From positions 203,742-238,464 of the forward strand of contig NW_003151758.1 in assembly GCF_000003605.2 (NCBI RefSeq): a stretch of 34,723 nucleotides of DNA. Reading direction: 5' to 3'. How positions within the stretch are numbered: position 1 is the first letter of the stretch; each line of letters opens with the position of its first letter. Made by a program: the position numbers and the translations under genes. Source of the stretch: Saccoglossus kowalevskii (lineage: Eukaryota > Hemichordata > Enteropneusta > Harrimaniidae). Under the pieces are notes generated by a model. That model ran no database searches, was not told the origin of the DNA, and was given only the letters and a program-made list of their open reading frames with translations. Below are positions 1 to 12,476 of the stretch, one piece after another.

Positions 1-1455
1 GGGGGATGTATGTCAGCGTTGTTATTGTCGACGTCGTCAATGTAAAATTTGGTTATGTGATTCATCAGTATAAAATCTTGCTGAATTGGAATATTAATTT
101 GAATGCCTAATGTGAAAATATGCAATTTAGAGGAAATTGTGCTCCAAATATACAAATACATGGGTCAAAGACCCTTCACTTGACTCTAGAGGAATATGCT
201 TCAAAGTTCTGTCAAAATACTGATTGCCTGTCATGTAAACAAGGTCACCGACAGTAAATCTCCCAAATTTCCTGGTAATGCATAGAATAAAACTGAAAAT
301 AATACAATAGGCCAAGGAGTAATTTTGAATAGATATAAATTTGCAAAAAATATCAATAAAATGCATTTGTGAAAATCTTAAAACAGATTCCGTTAGTCAT
401 TGTATTCAGTATTGTGAGTCGTCTTTTGTCTTCATTTACAAAATAAAACATTGTTTTTTTCCAACATTTTGATCAAGATTTGAAGCCAATTGAAAATTGT
501 TGAGTAATATTCAAATATAAACACAATTTTGGAGCGAAAATTACACTCAAAATAAATTCTATATTTGACATAAAGTTCATTTGACAATAGTAGTGCATTA
601 AAGCAATAGTTCTTTGGGCAAAACACTCCTTTTTCAAAGTTTATAAAATTTCATAACTTATAAAATCAAAATTCATTAAAGAAATTTCATAATACTAATT
701 TAAAACCTAATTCGAAGACATCAAACTTTGACTGAAATCAACATGGATATAAGTGAATGGAGATATACCCACACTATACTGCCAATCACTCAATTAAAAC
801 ATGACCAGATGTATAAGTAACATAAGTAACTTGAATTATTTTATAAAAGTCAACTCAAAGTTACATATCCTCGGGCGGAGCTACATCACAGAACACTCTA
901 CATTCTAAGACACGCACTACTGCGCCATGTTTTTCTATGGGCTCTGTGCAAGCTGCTGTAGAATGCTGGTTGAAGAGCCGGTGAAAAAACCTTAAGTTGA
1001 GGAAACAGCAAAAACTTAACTTTGAAGTAATCCTGAGCAACAAATATATATATATATATATGTTGTACATGTAAGGGTAATCTTGTTACATTGTTCAGGA
1101 GAGTCTCAAAAACCATCCCAAAGTACCGTTTTTAGAGAGCTTTCAGCCTTTTTCACCACTGATGGTTGCCAGGAGATAAACATACCTGGATGTTCGCCCC
1201 AACGATAGTGAATTTAAGACAGCTTTTCAGTAACTATTTTCTAATTTTTGGAAAATAAATTATGTTATCGGCTTTTTCTTGAAAACAACCAATCTGAATG
1301 ATTATTGGTATGTATGAGGGCTCTCCTCTAGCAGAATTGTTCATTTAGTAATAATACTTTCATTTCTCTCATTTGTAGAGAATGATTTTGGTAAAACATA
1401 TTGTTGTCATTTTTCAAATAACTACAACTATTGATAGCTAGATAATTTTATTAAA
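1..1455. other. AT-rich non-coding stretch
   Basis: No gene recognised. It contains a (TA)n tract at about 1043-1061. A short minus-strand open frame at 127-366 has a possible exon-like centre but no supporting splice partners in the window. Confidence 0.5.
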
Positions 1456-2264
1456 TGCTGTAAATCAGCAAATACGACAGCAGAGCTGTCTTGTCTGGTA
1501 GTTCGCTTCTTTCTTTGTTATAGGTTTGTATTCAACATGTTCTGAAAATGTATTTTTCAATTTAGTCAATTTTATATTGCTAGCATTTGTAATGTATGTT
1601 TTAAAAGTTGACAAGAATCGCTCTGGAATTCACATATTGAAGGGCGGTAGTCGTCGCGCCACACATGCACGATATATATGCGTCTCATATAAACACAGAT
1701 CAACAATGTTACCAAGCTTTAATTAGGTATTTTATGAGTTGATTGGAATGTATTGAAGGAGTCACCAGTGGTATTAGTGCAAGTCACGTCCAGGTCAAAC
1801 CCCATGCTTGTGATTTCCATTTGAAGAGCGCATTGGATTGTGGGAAAATCAATGTTTATCAACACAAATGTGCACATGTGCAGCACAACGACCACAACCC
1901 TTTCAACTGAATATCATCTGGTTGCCTGTTTTGGGAATTTCAGTATAATTTTTTTTCTCTCAAATATCAGTCACTGAGTACTTACATTGTATGCTCTAAA
2001 GTTTGTTTAATTTATGATTTGGGGTTTGCCCATTGTAAAATCGAATACAAGACCTACATGTGACTACTAGTACATGGGTCACAAACTTAGAGCAAGGTAA
2101 CCATAGTTTAACTATGTTTTGAATTATGCATTCGTTGTTGAAGTACTTGTTAGTTATATCACAGTCACTCTACTAGTTCTAAGGACAGTCTTTTGAAAAT
2201 ATGTAAAAAAGAAGCGAACTACCAGACAAGACAGCTCTGCTGTCGTATTTGCTGATTTACAGCA
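1456..2264. mobile_element. Fold-back element with perfect 57-bp inverted repeats
   Basis: 1456-1512 and 2208-2264 are exact reverse complements over 57 bp, outer end TGCTGTAAATCAGCA. They enclose 695 bp with no coding potential, including a TTAA-family MITE at 1637-1904. No clear target-site duplication is visible. It could be a fold-back transposon or two solo copies in opposite orientation. Confidence 0.6.
1637..1904 (+). mobile_element. TTAA-family MITE, long form, internally deleted
   Basis: It matches the copies at 14263-14569 and 31088-31395 along most of its length, beginning AGGGCGGTAGTCGTCGC and ending in the complementary terminus. About 45 bp of the interior is missing. The flanking tetranucleotides are TTGA and TTCA, decayed from TTAA. 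Confidence 0.75.
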
Positions 2265-2269
2265 AATAT

Positions 2270-2385
2270 GGACCCCTTTTCAGACAGAAATAATGAAAAA
2301 AAGATACCCATTTTCAGACAGACAGGATAAAATAGCATACCCCTTTTCAGACAGAAGTGGTGAATGTGGGACCCCTTTTGGCGGC
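2270..2385. repeat. Short tandem repeat, about 33-34-bp unit, about 4 copies
   Basis: The motif ACCCCTTTTCAGACAG recurs at 33-34-bp spacing (CAGACAG at 2281, 2315 and 2348), with a last partial unit near 2370. It lies directly beside the right 57-bp inverted repeat. Confidence 0.7.
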
Positions 2386-4189
2386 ACATATACATCCCAA
2401 TATACATATAGCACTTCAATGTGAGTAGCCACCGTCACCCCCACCCCCCGCCAGGGGTGCACCTGGACGGTTTCAGATCATGTGGGTTTGCAATTCGTTA
2501 ATTGGTACAGTAATAAATTGATAGTCTGAAGAGCATATTTTTATTTATTTCTTTTTAAATACTCCAAAAATCACATGAATAAAGTTGGCATGAGCAAAAT
2601 ACAGTTTCCTCAGTTTGGAGCGCCACCAGTGGCGAAGATGATAAGTTATTTTATTTTGACATTAGCAAAGCAATTGCAACATAAACTGTTATGTGATTGC
2701 GCAAAGCCTTAGAAATGTCTACGGATTGGGTTATGTCACGTACGTACATTGATGCCATCATGTAAGAACAACAAAAAAATCAATCAATTCGAGCCAACTG
2801 TGAAATACCATCTGTAAATTGAAAAATATCTTGGGAGCAGCGCCCTCACGCTTCTGTAACGTTTTATGCTCTTCGAGGTTGTCTCACTTGTATCATAATA
2901 TAACATGAAGCGAAGAACACGCCAGATCAGTAAAAAAAAACTCAATTGTCAGTGTCAATGGAGATCCACAGAACCTCAGCAAACCGCGATTTGCTATTTG
3001 TGATTTTAAATTGAATTACCATCATAAATAGAAATTACAATTTAATTATTCTCAATGGTAACTTTGTATAGGGTTGTGTTTTAATCGAATAAAATTTGAA
3101 ACAGTAGAAATAACATCATACAAATTTTAACTTCATTTATGACGATTTGTGTGGTTCGGTTCAAGGGTTTAGGTGAGGTTTGACCCAGGTTATACAAACC
3201 TTACCCCTTTCTATAAGCCTTGGCTACGCAGACTAAATTAAATATTAATAAATCGCAAATCGTGGGTTAGTAGTGGTTTAATCTGTCGGTCGTCGCCGTC
3301 CACGACAGCACTATAATACATACAGATGTTGAGAACACAAGCGTTTACGGACATCTATTGAATTATTGATCGCCTTGTGTGATGTATCTCGGCTTTTAAT
3401 CGTATTTGGCTCTCCTCTCTGAAAAATTATTCATAGACTTGGATGTATTAAGATTATTTATTACCACAGCAACAGGATATATCTTCATCATTTAGTTTTT
3501 ACTGTCTATGGTGCAAAAAATGTAAAACAAAATGGCTGCCAGACTGCCATTTTGGAATGGATCCTGTCTCAACTTTTGTTGATGTGATTTGCACCTATTA
3601 ACTGGATAGTGTGAATTTACGATATAAGCAAGGCAGGTAAACAAAAAACCTTGTTAATTGTTGTCTAACAAAAAATCTGCTGATCTTCATGGACCGGATT
3701 GCGATACAGATAATTTTAATGACGTGTTTAGAACTCACTGGCTTATGCACCATATTTGAACCTATCCGGGCAATTTGGAGATAAGCAAAATTGTACATGA
3801 AAATACAAATAAACGAAATCGACCATCGACGATCTTCGATTGAATCACTACACTGACCATCTTTTGTTGATGTTTTAGAACAAGTTTTCCTGTGTATCAA
3901 ATGTAAAAACCTAACAGAACTGTGTAAACTTGAGATAAAATTAAAAGTAATATGAAAGATGAAAATTGATAACGTTACTCGACCAAATCAACTTTTGTGC
4001 TAGAAAACCAAAGCTTGCCTTACTATTCAATAATAATAATAATAATAATGTCAATAATATTGTAACTTGGAAATAATGTTTTACACGTAAAAAAATAAGC
4101 TTTTTGGTCAATTTTGGGCCAACTATGGCCGTTATGGTCATTATCAAAGTTTGAAAATTCTATGAACTTCTGAGAAAAGAAAACAAAAT
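2386..4189. other. AT-rich non-coding stretch
   Basis: No gene recognised. It contains a short (ATA)n run at 4029-4049. Open frames here are short and have no recognisable domain. Confidence 0.5.
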
Positions 4190-6931
4190 GATCCCACTCC
4201 ACAATAAGCCCAAACAGACCCACTCCACACTAAGCCCAGACAGAACTCACTCCATATTAAGCCCAGAAACAATCCACTCCACAATAAGCTTAAACACAAC
4301 CCATTCCATAATAAGCCCATACACTACCTACTACATAATAAGCCCAGACACAACCTACTACAAAATAAGCCCAGACACAACCCACTCAATAATAATCCCA
4401 GACACAACCCACTTCATATTAAGCCCAGACACAACCCATTCCATAATCAGCCCATACACTACCTACTACATAATAAGCCCAGACACAACCTACTACATAA
4501 TAAGCCCAGACACAACCCACTCAATAATAAGCCAGACACAACCCACTTCATATTAAGCCCAGACACAACCCATTCCATAATATGCCCAGACACAATCCAC
4601 TCAATTATAAGCCCAGACACAACCCACTTCATATTGGGCCCAGACACAACCCATTCCATAATATGCCCAGACACAATCCACTCAATAATAAGCCCGGACA
4701 CAACCCACTTCATATTAAGCCCAGACACAACCCATTCCATAATATGCCCAGACACAATCCACTCAATAATAAGCCCAGACACAACCCACTTCATATTAAG
4801 CCCAGACACAACCCATTCCATAATATGCCCAGACACAATCTACTCAATAATAAGCCCAGACACGACCCACTTCATATTAAGCCCAGACACAACCCATTCC
4901 ATAATATGCCCAGACACAATCCACTCAATAATAAGCCCGGACACAACCCACTTCATATTAAGCCCAGACACAACCCATTCCATAATATGCCCCGACACAA
5001 TCCACTCAATAATAAGCCCAGACACAATCCACTTCATAATAAGCCCATGTACAATCTTCTTCATAATAAGCCCAGACACAACCCACTCCATAATAGGCCC
5101 AGACACAACCCACGCAACAAGCCGACATTACAGCCCACTCAACCCTCCAAATAAAAGCCCAGACACAACCCATTCCATAACAAACCCAGACAGAACCACC
5201 CCATAATAAGCCAGGCACAACCCACTCCAAAATAAGCCCAGACCCAATTCACACAAATATAAACCCAAACACAACCCACTCCATATTAAGCCGAGACACA
5301 ATCAACTTCATATAAAGCCCAGACGCAAGTCACTCCATATTAAGCCCAGACATAATCAACTATATAAAGCCAAGGCACAACCCCCTCCAAAATAAGCCCA
5401 GACCCAATTCACGCAATTATAAACCCGGACACAACCCACTCCATATTAAACCGAGACACAATCAACTTCATATAAAGCCCAGACAGAACCCACTCCATAA
5501 TAAGCCCAGTTACAACCCACTCTATAATAAGCCATGGCACAACCCATCCCATAATAAGCCCAGGCACAACCCACTCCAAAATAAGCCCAGACCCAATTCA
5601 CTCAATTAGAAACCCAGACACAACCCACTCCATATTAAGCCGAGACACAATCAACTTCATATAAAGCCCGGGCAGAACCCACTCCATAATAAGCCCAGAC
5701 ACAAGCCTCTCCATATTAAGCCGAGACACAATCAACTATATACAGCCAAGGCACAACCCCCTCCAAAATAAGCCCAGACCCAATTCTCACAATTATAAAC
5801 CCAGACACAACCCACTCTATATTAAGCCGTGACACAATCAACTTCATATAAAGCCCAAACAGAACCCACTCCATAATAAGCCCAGACACAAGCGACTCCA
5901 TTATAAGCCGAGACACAACCAACTTCATATAAAGCCCAGACAGAACCCACTCCATAATAAGCCCAGTTACAACCCACTATATAATAAGCCCTGGCACAAC
6001 CCACTCCACAATAAGCCCAGGCACAACCCTCTCCAAAATAGGCCCAGACCCAATTCACTCAATTATAAACCCAGACACAACCCACTCCATATTAAGCCAA
6101 TACACAATCAACTTCATATAAAGCCCAGACAGAATCCACTCCATAATAAGCCCAGACAGAACCCACTCCATAATAAGCCCAGACACAAGCGACTCCATAT
6201 TAAGCCCAGGCACAATCAACTATAAACAGCCAAGGCACAACCCCTTCCAAAATAAGCCCAGACCCAATTCACACAAGTATAAACCTAGACACAACCCACT
6301 CCATAATAAGCTGTGACACAATCAACTTCATATAAAGCCCAAACAGAACCCACTCCATAATAAGCCCAGACACAAGCGACTCCATATTAAGCCCAGGCAC
6401 AATCAACTATATACAGCCAAGGCACAACCCCCTACAAAATAAGCCCAGACCCAATTCACACAATTATAAACCTAGACACAACCCACTCCATAATAAGCCG
6501 TGACACAATCAACTTCATATAAATCCCAAACAGAACCCACTCCATAACAAACCCAGACACAAGCGACTCCATATTAAGCCGAGACACTACCAACTTCATA
6601 TAAAGCCCAGACAGAACCCACTCCATAATAAGCCCAGTTACAACCCACTCTATAATAAGCCCTGGCACAACCCATTCCACAATAAGCCCAGACACAAGCG
6701 ACTCCATTATAAGCCGAGACACAACCAACTTCATATAAAGCCCAGACAGAACCCACTCCATAATAAGCCCAGACAGAACCCACTCCATAATAAGCCCAGT
6801 TACAACCGACTCTATAATAAGCCCTGGCACAACCTATTCCACAATAAGCCCAGACACAAGCGACTCCATTATAAGCCGAGAAACAACCAACTTCATATAA
6901 AGCCCCCACAAAACCCACTCCATAATAAGCC
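4190..6931. repeat. 27-bp minisatellite array, about 100 units
   Basis: The unit is close to CCCAGACACAACCCACTCCA plus TAATAAG. In about 4560-5020 three variant units alternate in an 81-bp higher-order repeat. From about 5240 a variant containing CCCAATTCAC recurs at about 160, 189, 188, 270, 215 and 189 bp, i.e. multiples of 27 with 7 units as the commonest step. Because 27 is divisible by three, several frames on both strands stay open and mimic 9-residue repeat proteins. Confidence 0.95.
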
Positions 6932-9349
6932 TGCCTATTGTGTACAGATAAACAATTACATAATTAATTGCGCAAAGAATATTTTTATTTATATGCATAT
7001 ATACAACCTTCTTGTGGAACCAGCTTAGTTTTTTAAATAAATTTTGAAAAAACGTAAATTTAACAATTGCGCATGCGCATTACGAAAGGGGTTTAATGTT
7101 GACAATTATATATGAGGAAAACATACGTTATCAGACTAGGAAAAAATATACAGCAAATCCAATCATCAACATGTTCATTTTAGTTTATATCGGCGGCAGA
7201 ATTAACAAAAACGTTATCTGCCCTTTTTTCAAGCAGCGCCTGAATGGGAACTACAAATATGTTAGCCTAAAATGGTGAACAAAAGCATGAACAGAGAATA
7301 CACTCCGAAACTATACTTTTGGTGTAATAAAATTAAAAAAAGTTAGATGTGTCAAATCAATTAAAATATCACAAAAACAAATACGTTTGGTTGTTATGTA
7401 TGGAGATGATTGAAACATGATGGTATAGGATATGTATAATATTTTAAATTTACTACAGTAGACGTCTGACTGCAGTGTACATGTACTTGTTACGACATTT
7501 TATGACAGTTATTGTGTCCAATTGTTTGTATAAACAAACAATGAATTGTGTATGCAATGTCAACGTCATCATGTCATGTGACTGGCATCGAATAAAACAC
7601 CGAGCATCAACTTTGGTGTTTAAAGAACCCAATGCAGTGAAGCTTTCGTGACTCTATTTCACGAAATGCAGCAATTCAACTCTTGCGAAAATTAATATAT
7701 TTTTTTTCAATACAATGATATCGCACCTACCAAATTATCGATTTGATTTTATTGTCCAATAACAAAATTAACAACACTTTAGAACAAGTTTTTTAGAACT
7801 ATTGGGAAAACCACCTTGACGTGGTAAAGTCCACTCTAACATTGGTACTAGACGAGATTAAACGATACTGTTGCCAATATCCGACAGTACCCCACGGAAC
7901 CTTCGGTGATTTGAAATAATAAGGTCCTTGAAAACAATATCTGATACCAGTTGCATGATATTTGTGACGATAAAGAATAGATTATTGTTTCATTTCTTGT
8001 GCTGATGTGCGGAATAACTTTGCGATTTTTTGGGGTGCGATGTCAGAAAAGCTGGGCGAATTATTTTTTCCGTAAGTTAGTTTTTGTGCAGTTTTTATAC
8101 ACTATTTTAAATTCAAATGCTCATATTTTAAACTTAAATGCTCACAATTCAACCTTTGTTTTTATATTATAAATTTAACTGCTCTTATTTTAATTTGTTT
8201 AACGTGTCATGGTTTTAATTTTGGTTCTAATGACATACCACACAAAAATAATCGGTTTATTATTAAGCAACAGCTTTGTCCAATTTATATATCACAGGTG
8301 GCAGTGCCTTATAAATGTGATGTCATTAAAACGTCTCCTGGCAACCATCATTGACGATGAATTTAATTTGAAAGTACAAGTATTTAAAACTTATTCTAAT
8401 CGGGAGATGCTGAGTTGTTTAAGTTACGAACATCGAGTTTGTGGGAATCCCGCAATTGATTGACACAAACCATCCCAAAACGTCACTGCGTTTACTTTAT
8501 TTGACATGGGAGCTATAGAATATATGTAGTACACTTTGACAATTTTAATTATTCAATTCTCATTCTATTAAAGACATGTCGCTCTTGGTTTTGTCAGTAG
8601 TTCATTGCTCGATGTTTGAAAATTATCATCAAATCCGCGTATTATGTGGCCATTCTTTTACACGTAGTTATTTCACAAACTATCAAATTAAATTTATTTA
8701 ACATTTTTATAGTTTTTATTGTGCACAAATCTGTAACAGTGCTCCCGATATAACTCCGAACGAGCATACGAACATACGGACGGACGGACGGTGGTAACTC
8801 CTATATCCCCGCCGGCATCGTGCCTGTTCTGACTCAACCAGTCCTGTTAGAGGGCACACTGGATGACAGACAGGCAGAGTTCATAAGAATCTGGCACAAA
8901 TTACTTTAAAAGTCATCGCACGGAATTCGTGTCATGGCATTTCTAATATAAGCACACATAAACCATAATTTGCATACCGTATGCAGTATACCGGATGATT
9001 AGACACACCTCCGTCATTACATAATCTTATGCTCTTTAGTGAATAATCGCATGCACGTCATTGGCCAAAGAAGCCTGATGTATAAGCTGTCGTAGCTATA
9101 TTTGTGAGTGAGTGATTGGCAGGATGATAATATATTATTAAATATAGATATGGGCACCAGATGATAACGACAATAACCTCCGTAATACTGTCTAATAACG
9201 GTTCTCGGTTTATCTACATGCGCACGCACGTTTCGTATATAAAATAGCCTCATTAATGAAAGAACACTACAACATTTGGTGAATGATATTACACAATATA
9301 TGCCGACTTTGACTGTTGCGCAGATCAACGAATATGAACTGAGATCAAC
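6932..9349. other. AT-rich non-coding stretch
   Basis: No gene recognised. It holds four copies of ACGG at 8776-8791. A short segment at 9302-9345 matches the interior of the long TTAA-family MITE (the part reading GACTTTGACTGTTGCGC) without its termini. Confidence 0.45.
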
Positions 9350-9470
9350 AAATAACATTTGCTATCACGATGAAATACATGTCTATGCCTTATAATCAAT
9401 ACGCAATGACAACCGACGCATTTGTTCATCTAAATATGTCCCACGCCCACTCACCCCTTAATGATAAAGT
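9350..9470. repeat. Direct repeat flanking glycosyltransferase copy 1 (left)
   Basis: It starts AAATAACATTTGCTATCACG and includes TTTGTTCATCTAAATATGT and CACGCCCACTCACC. It matches 11052-11166 with small indels. Confidence 0.8.
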
Positions 9471-9549
9471 GACTGACAGCTGCATAGTAGTAATTTTAGT
9501 CTTTTCTTTTTCAACAAATATATCACTATAATTACGATTCATTTTGAGG

Positions 9550-9573
9550 AGTGAGTGAGTGAGTGAGTGAGTT
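9550..9573. repeat. (GAGT)n microsatellite
   Basis: Six consecutive GAGT units upstream of glycosyltransferase copy 1. Confidence 0.9.
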
Positions 9574-9737
9574 CTGTGTGCAGTAAACTGTTTTCTTTGC
9601 AAGATGCGTCATCTGTTCATCTTGTTGTTTTATATACTTACCACGGGGAGACAACTGTGATAACAGTGAAATAGGAGCAATAATTCCGTGTTCGCTATAT
9701 ACTGTATGTCAGTCAAACCTAACTAGATATTATCATC

Positions 9738-10820
9738 ATGACAGTTCTGATATATCACGCAGTTTCTAAGACAAAATCTAGCAAAGTGAAGAATATACTG
9801 TTGGTAGTACTTGTGACGTCCACCTCACTTCTCCTGTACCAGATGCACCGATCAGTCTCGCCAGCGTGGACGTTGAAACGAATCCAGTACGGAAGCGACA
9901 GTTGGGGCTCTGCGTATCCCTCCTCTGCATTTGATAAACACAACACGTCGTCTAGAGAATTAGTGGGACAGGGGTATGTTAAGAATATGGAGATGTATGA
10001 AGGGACTCTGAAACCACACAAAGAAGCTGTCATACCTAGAATCGCTCATTTTACCTGGATCGGATGTCGTGAATTTGAGTTTTACAATCTCATATCTATT
10101 CTCAGTGTTTATAGAATTATGAAACCAGATAGAATTATTTTTCACGCAGATTGTGAACCAAAAAACAAAATGTTTCTCGAAGCTAGAAAAATCCCAATAT
10201 TGGAAATCGACTTGCGTGACACCCCAAACAAAGTTTTCGGAATCCCATTAGCGAATAACTGGCATCGTTCAGATGTACTACGTTTACAAGTTCTACGCGA
10301 AACTGGCGGTGTATATTTCGATCTCGATATGTGGGTGGTGAAATCACTAGACCCACTTTTACACTACGACTTCGTGGTCGGAAAACCAGGAAGAGGGCGA
10401 TTATGTAATTGTATAATTTTCGCATCTAAAAACTCGAAAATGTTGGATAAATTCTATAATAATTATAGAAATTATGATCCGAATGGCTGCTTTGCTTGTG
10501 CTGGTGTTCATGAACTTGATCGCCTTGGCTTTGAAAACAAAGATCTACTTCACATCGAGATGAATACTCTGCGATCAGATAATGTGACCGAGCAATACAA
10601 CTCCACCATGGACTGGGAACATCCTAGATATACTATTCACTTTTTCTTCAGGGAAAAACTCCGTAAAGGACAGCCTCTGGTGAATTCAGAAAATATAAAA
10701 ACCATGGACAACATGGTGGGTGAAATTGCACGATATATTTACTACGGGGAAAAGAATCCGATTGTCGGTAACAGGACAGCTGTACCGTGGTATAACCAAT
10801 CACAAGACTTAGATAGATGA
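9738..10820 (+). CDS. DXD-motif glycosyltransferase, type II membrane protein (tandem copy 1)
   Basis: A single open frame of 360 codons, read as intronless. Residues 1-18 are short and basic, followed by a hydrophobic segment at about 19-35, as in a Golgi signal anchor. Residues 36-83 look like a stem. The catalytic part starts near residue 84. It contains IPRIAHFTWIG and then GGVYFDLD, with the D-L-D triad at 195-197. This is the layout of the glycosyltransferase sugar-binding region family (Gly_transf_sug, related to alpha-1,4-galactosyl- and alpha-1,4-GlcNAc-transferases), where DXD binds the metal and nucleotide sugar. Several N-X-S/T sequons are present. Length suits the family. Donor and acceptor sugars cannot be inferred. 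The first ATG is chosen because it precedes the anchor. A close paralog lies 1.7 kb downstream on the same strand. Family call from recognised motifs, without a search. Confidence 0.86.
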   Translation: MTVLIYHAVSKTKSSKVKNILLVVLVTSTSLLLYQMHRSVSPAWTLKRIQYGSDSWGSAYPSSAFDKHNTSSRELVGQGYVKNMEMYEGTLKPHKEAVIPRIAHFTWIGCREFEFYNLISILSVYRIMKPDRIIFHADCEPKNKMFLEARKIPILEIDLRDTPNKVFGIPLANNWHRSDVLRLQVLRETGGVYFDLDMWVVKSLDPLLHYDFVVGKPGRGRLCNCIIFASKNSKMLDKFYNNYRNYDPNGCFACAGVHELDRLGFENKDLLHIEMNTLRSDNVTEQYNSTMDWEHPRYTIHFFFREKLRKGQPLVNSENIKTMDNMVGEIARYIYYGEKNPIVGNRTAVPWYNQSQDLDR

Positions 10821-10897
10821 TAGCAATAGGTGATACTAGGCGTTGTTTTGTTTGTTTTTATCACACACATCTCTGACTGTGATTTGTGAAATCCGAG

Positions 10898-10985
10898 TAC
10901 AAACGCCACAGTCGTACGCAGCGCGCATTCGAAATTCAAAACAATGTATTTTATACGCGCTGTGCACGACACGTGTTACAGATGG
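10898..10985. mobile_element. Possible decayed short-form TTAA MITE
   Basis: AACAATGTATTTTATACGCG resembles the centre of the 133-bp MITE class (AACAATGTATTTTACATGCG), with degraded termini on both sides. Confidence 0.35.
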
Positions 10986-11051
10986 AGTATTTATGTGTAT
11001 GTTTATTTTTAATACTATATTTGCTCCTACTCCCTGTGCTCAAACGAAGTT

Positions 11052-11166
11052 AAATAACATTTGCTATCACGATGAATGAGATTTCTATGTCTTCAAATCA
11101 ATACGAAATAACAACGCATTTGTTCATCTAAATATGTACCACGCCCACTCACCTCGTAATAATAAA
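11052..11166. repeat. Direct repeat flanking glycosyltransferase copy 1 (right)
   Basis: It matches 9350-9470 in the same orientation. It also carries an AATAAA at 11161-11166 that could serve as the polyadenylation signal of glycosyltransferase copy 1, about 340 bp past its stop. Confidence 0.75.
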
Positions 11167-12476
11167 CTTGTGAATAGTCCATTTATCATACACATCTGAT
11201 AGAGGGACTGTGATTTGTGACTCACAGAGAACCCAGCGCATCGAGACGATATTGAAAGGTTTGGGAATTTTAAATGTATAACAATTTACAAAAAATGTAA
11301 TGTTAATCTTTTTTTTTCACATTGGTTTCCATTTGATTCACGTCGACGTGCAGGTTGCATTACTAGTATGTGATCTATAAATAATGCCAGCGTGTGATTT
11401 CAGACTAGACTGCATGTTCCCATGGTTACTGTCATGCATTTTTAGACCTTTTGCTAATTTCTTGTGCGCGTCACAATATGTTACGTCAACAACTCATGTA
11501 CTTATTACCTTTTGTCGCGTGTTAGATCTTCGACCCTTATATACCCAAACAGCACCAACGGACCCCAAGTTTTACACATTTCCGCTCATACTTAAAAACA
11601 AAACATCGTCCGTCGTGATGTTATAAATATATATATATATATACCTTGTTAAAACAAGGATAGCTATGAACAATATGGTGGATTCAAGATGACGTATTTG
11701 CTATTTACCCACAGATATAATTTGTTCAAATCAAACACCAGTGAGAACAAGTTCAAATATCGACAACAATTTGAAAGTTCTTCATTAATTATACTAGTAA
11801 CTATGGACATTGCATAGACACGTGGCACGTTATTATTTACTTCATATCGAAATAAAACAACATATTTATTGAACTTTGACCGTATCAATTGTTTTGAAAT
11901 TACCATTAGATGCTTTTTCGTAATGTATATTTATTCGTTCGGATAGTTTATTTTTTAATCCCAATTCCCGTATGTCCCACCGTACGACAATTCAGGCAAT
12001 TTCACTGCATCGGGAAATATGTTGTATTGTATATTTACAATGACACAACACAGCAAGATATAGATTACTATACATTACAAATCACCACTATCCAAATTAG
12101 AGCTGCTCTCTGATTGGTCTGACTGTTAGGTGTTAGGGTTTGGTAGCCAATCAGGCCCAATCTTGTATTTAACTTCGCAATGAGTCGCGTTCATATCAAC
12201 AAGTATTTAAATATGCATTGGCTGATAATGAATAATTTGTTAAAATGATTGTTTATTATTTTAGTGTTGCTTTTATTGCATGTCACATATGTGCATAATG
12301 AAACGTAAACACAGCGATATGATGCATATATCTTTGACTGGTTGTAACTATGGCTACACCAACTATAACAACATATTTATAATCCATTGTTGATTCAGCA
12401 ACGTGTCGTGTGGACAGGAGTGCTTAGTACAATTCACGGCGTGTGACTGTGACTGTTAACTTGTAGATAGACCAAC
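11167..12476. other. Intergenic stretch between the two glycosyltransferase genes
   Basis: No gene recognised. It contains an (AT)n tract at about 11627-11642. The 250 bp upstream of copy 2 shows no similarity to the region upstream of copy 1. Confidence 0.5.

Noticed and set aside
127-366. A 79-codon minus-strand frame containing RKFGRFTVGDLVYMTGNQ
   Set aside because: It could be an exon of an unknown gene, and an AG precedes its centre, but there is no recognisable domain and no partner exon in the window.
3598-3900. A 100-codon minus-strand open frame
   Set aside because: No recognisable domain, AT-rich composition, no splice or neighbour support; compatible with chance.
4188-5206. Open frames of 122-190 codons on both strands through the 27-bp array
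   Set aside because: They follow from a repeat unit divisible by three without stops; several frames are open over the same bases and none has a non-repetitive domain.
7790-7930. ACCACCTTGACGTGGT palindrome as a possible structured RNA
   Set aside because: Only a short hairpin; no tRNA, snRNA or other family features could be supported.
8209-8463. An 84-codon plus-strand open frame
   Set aside because: No recognisable domain and no sign of constrained codon use; likely chance.
9755-10425. Minus-strand frames of 60-92 codons opposite glycosyltransferase copy 1
   Set aside because: Antisense shadows of a conserved coding region; similar shadows occur opposite copy 2.
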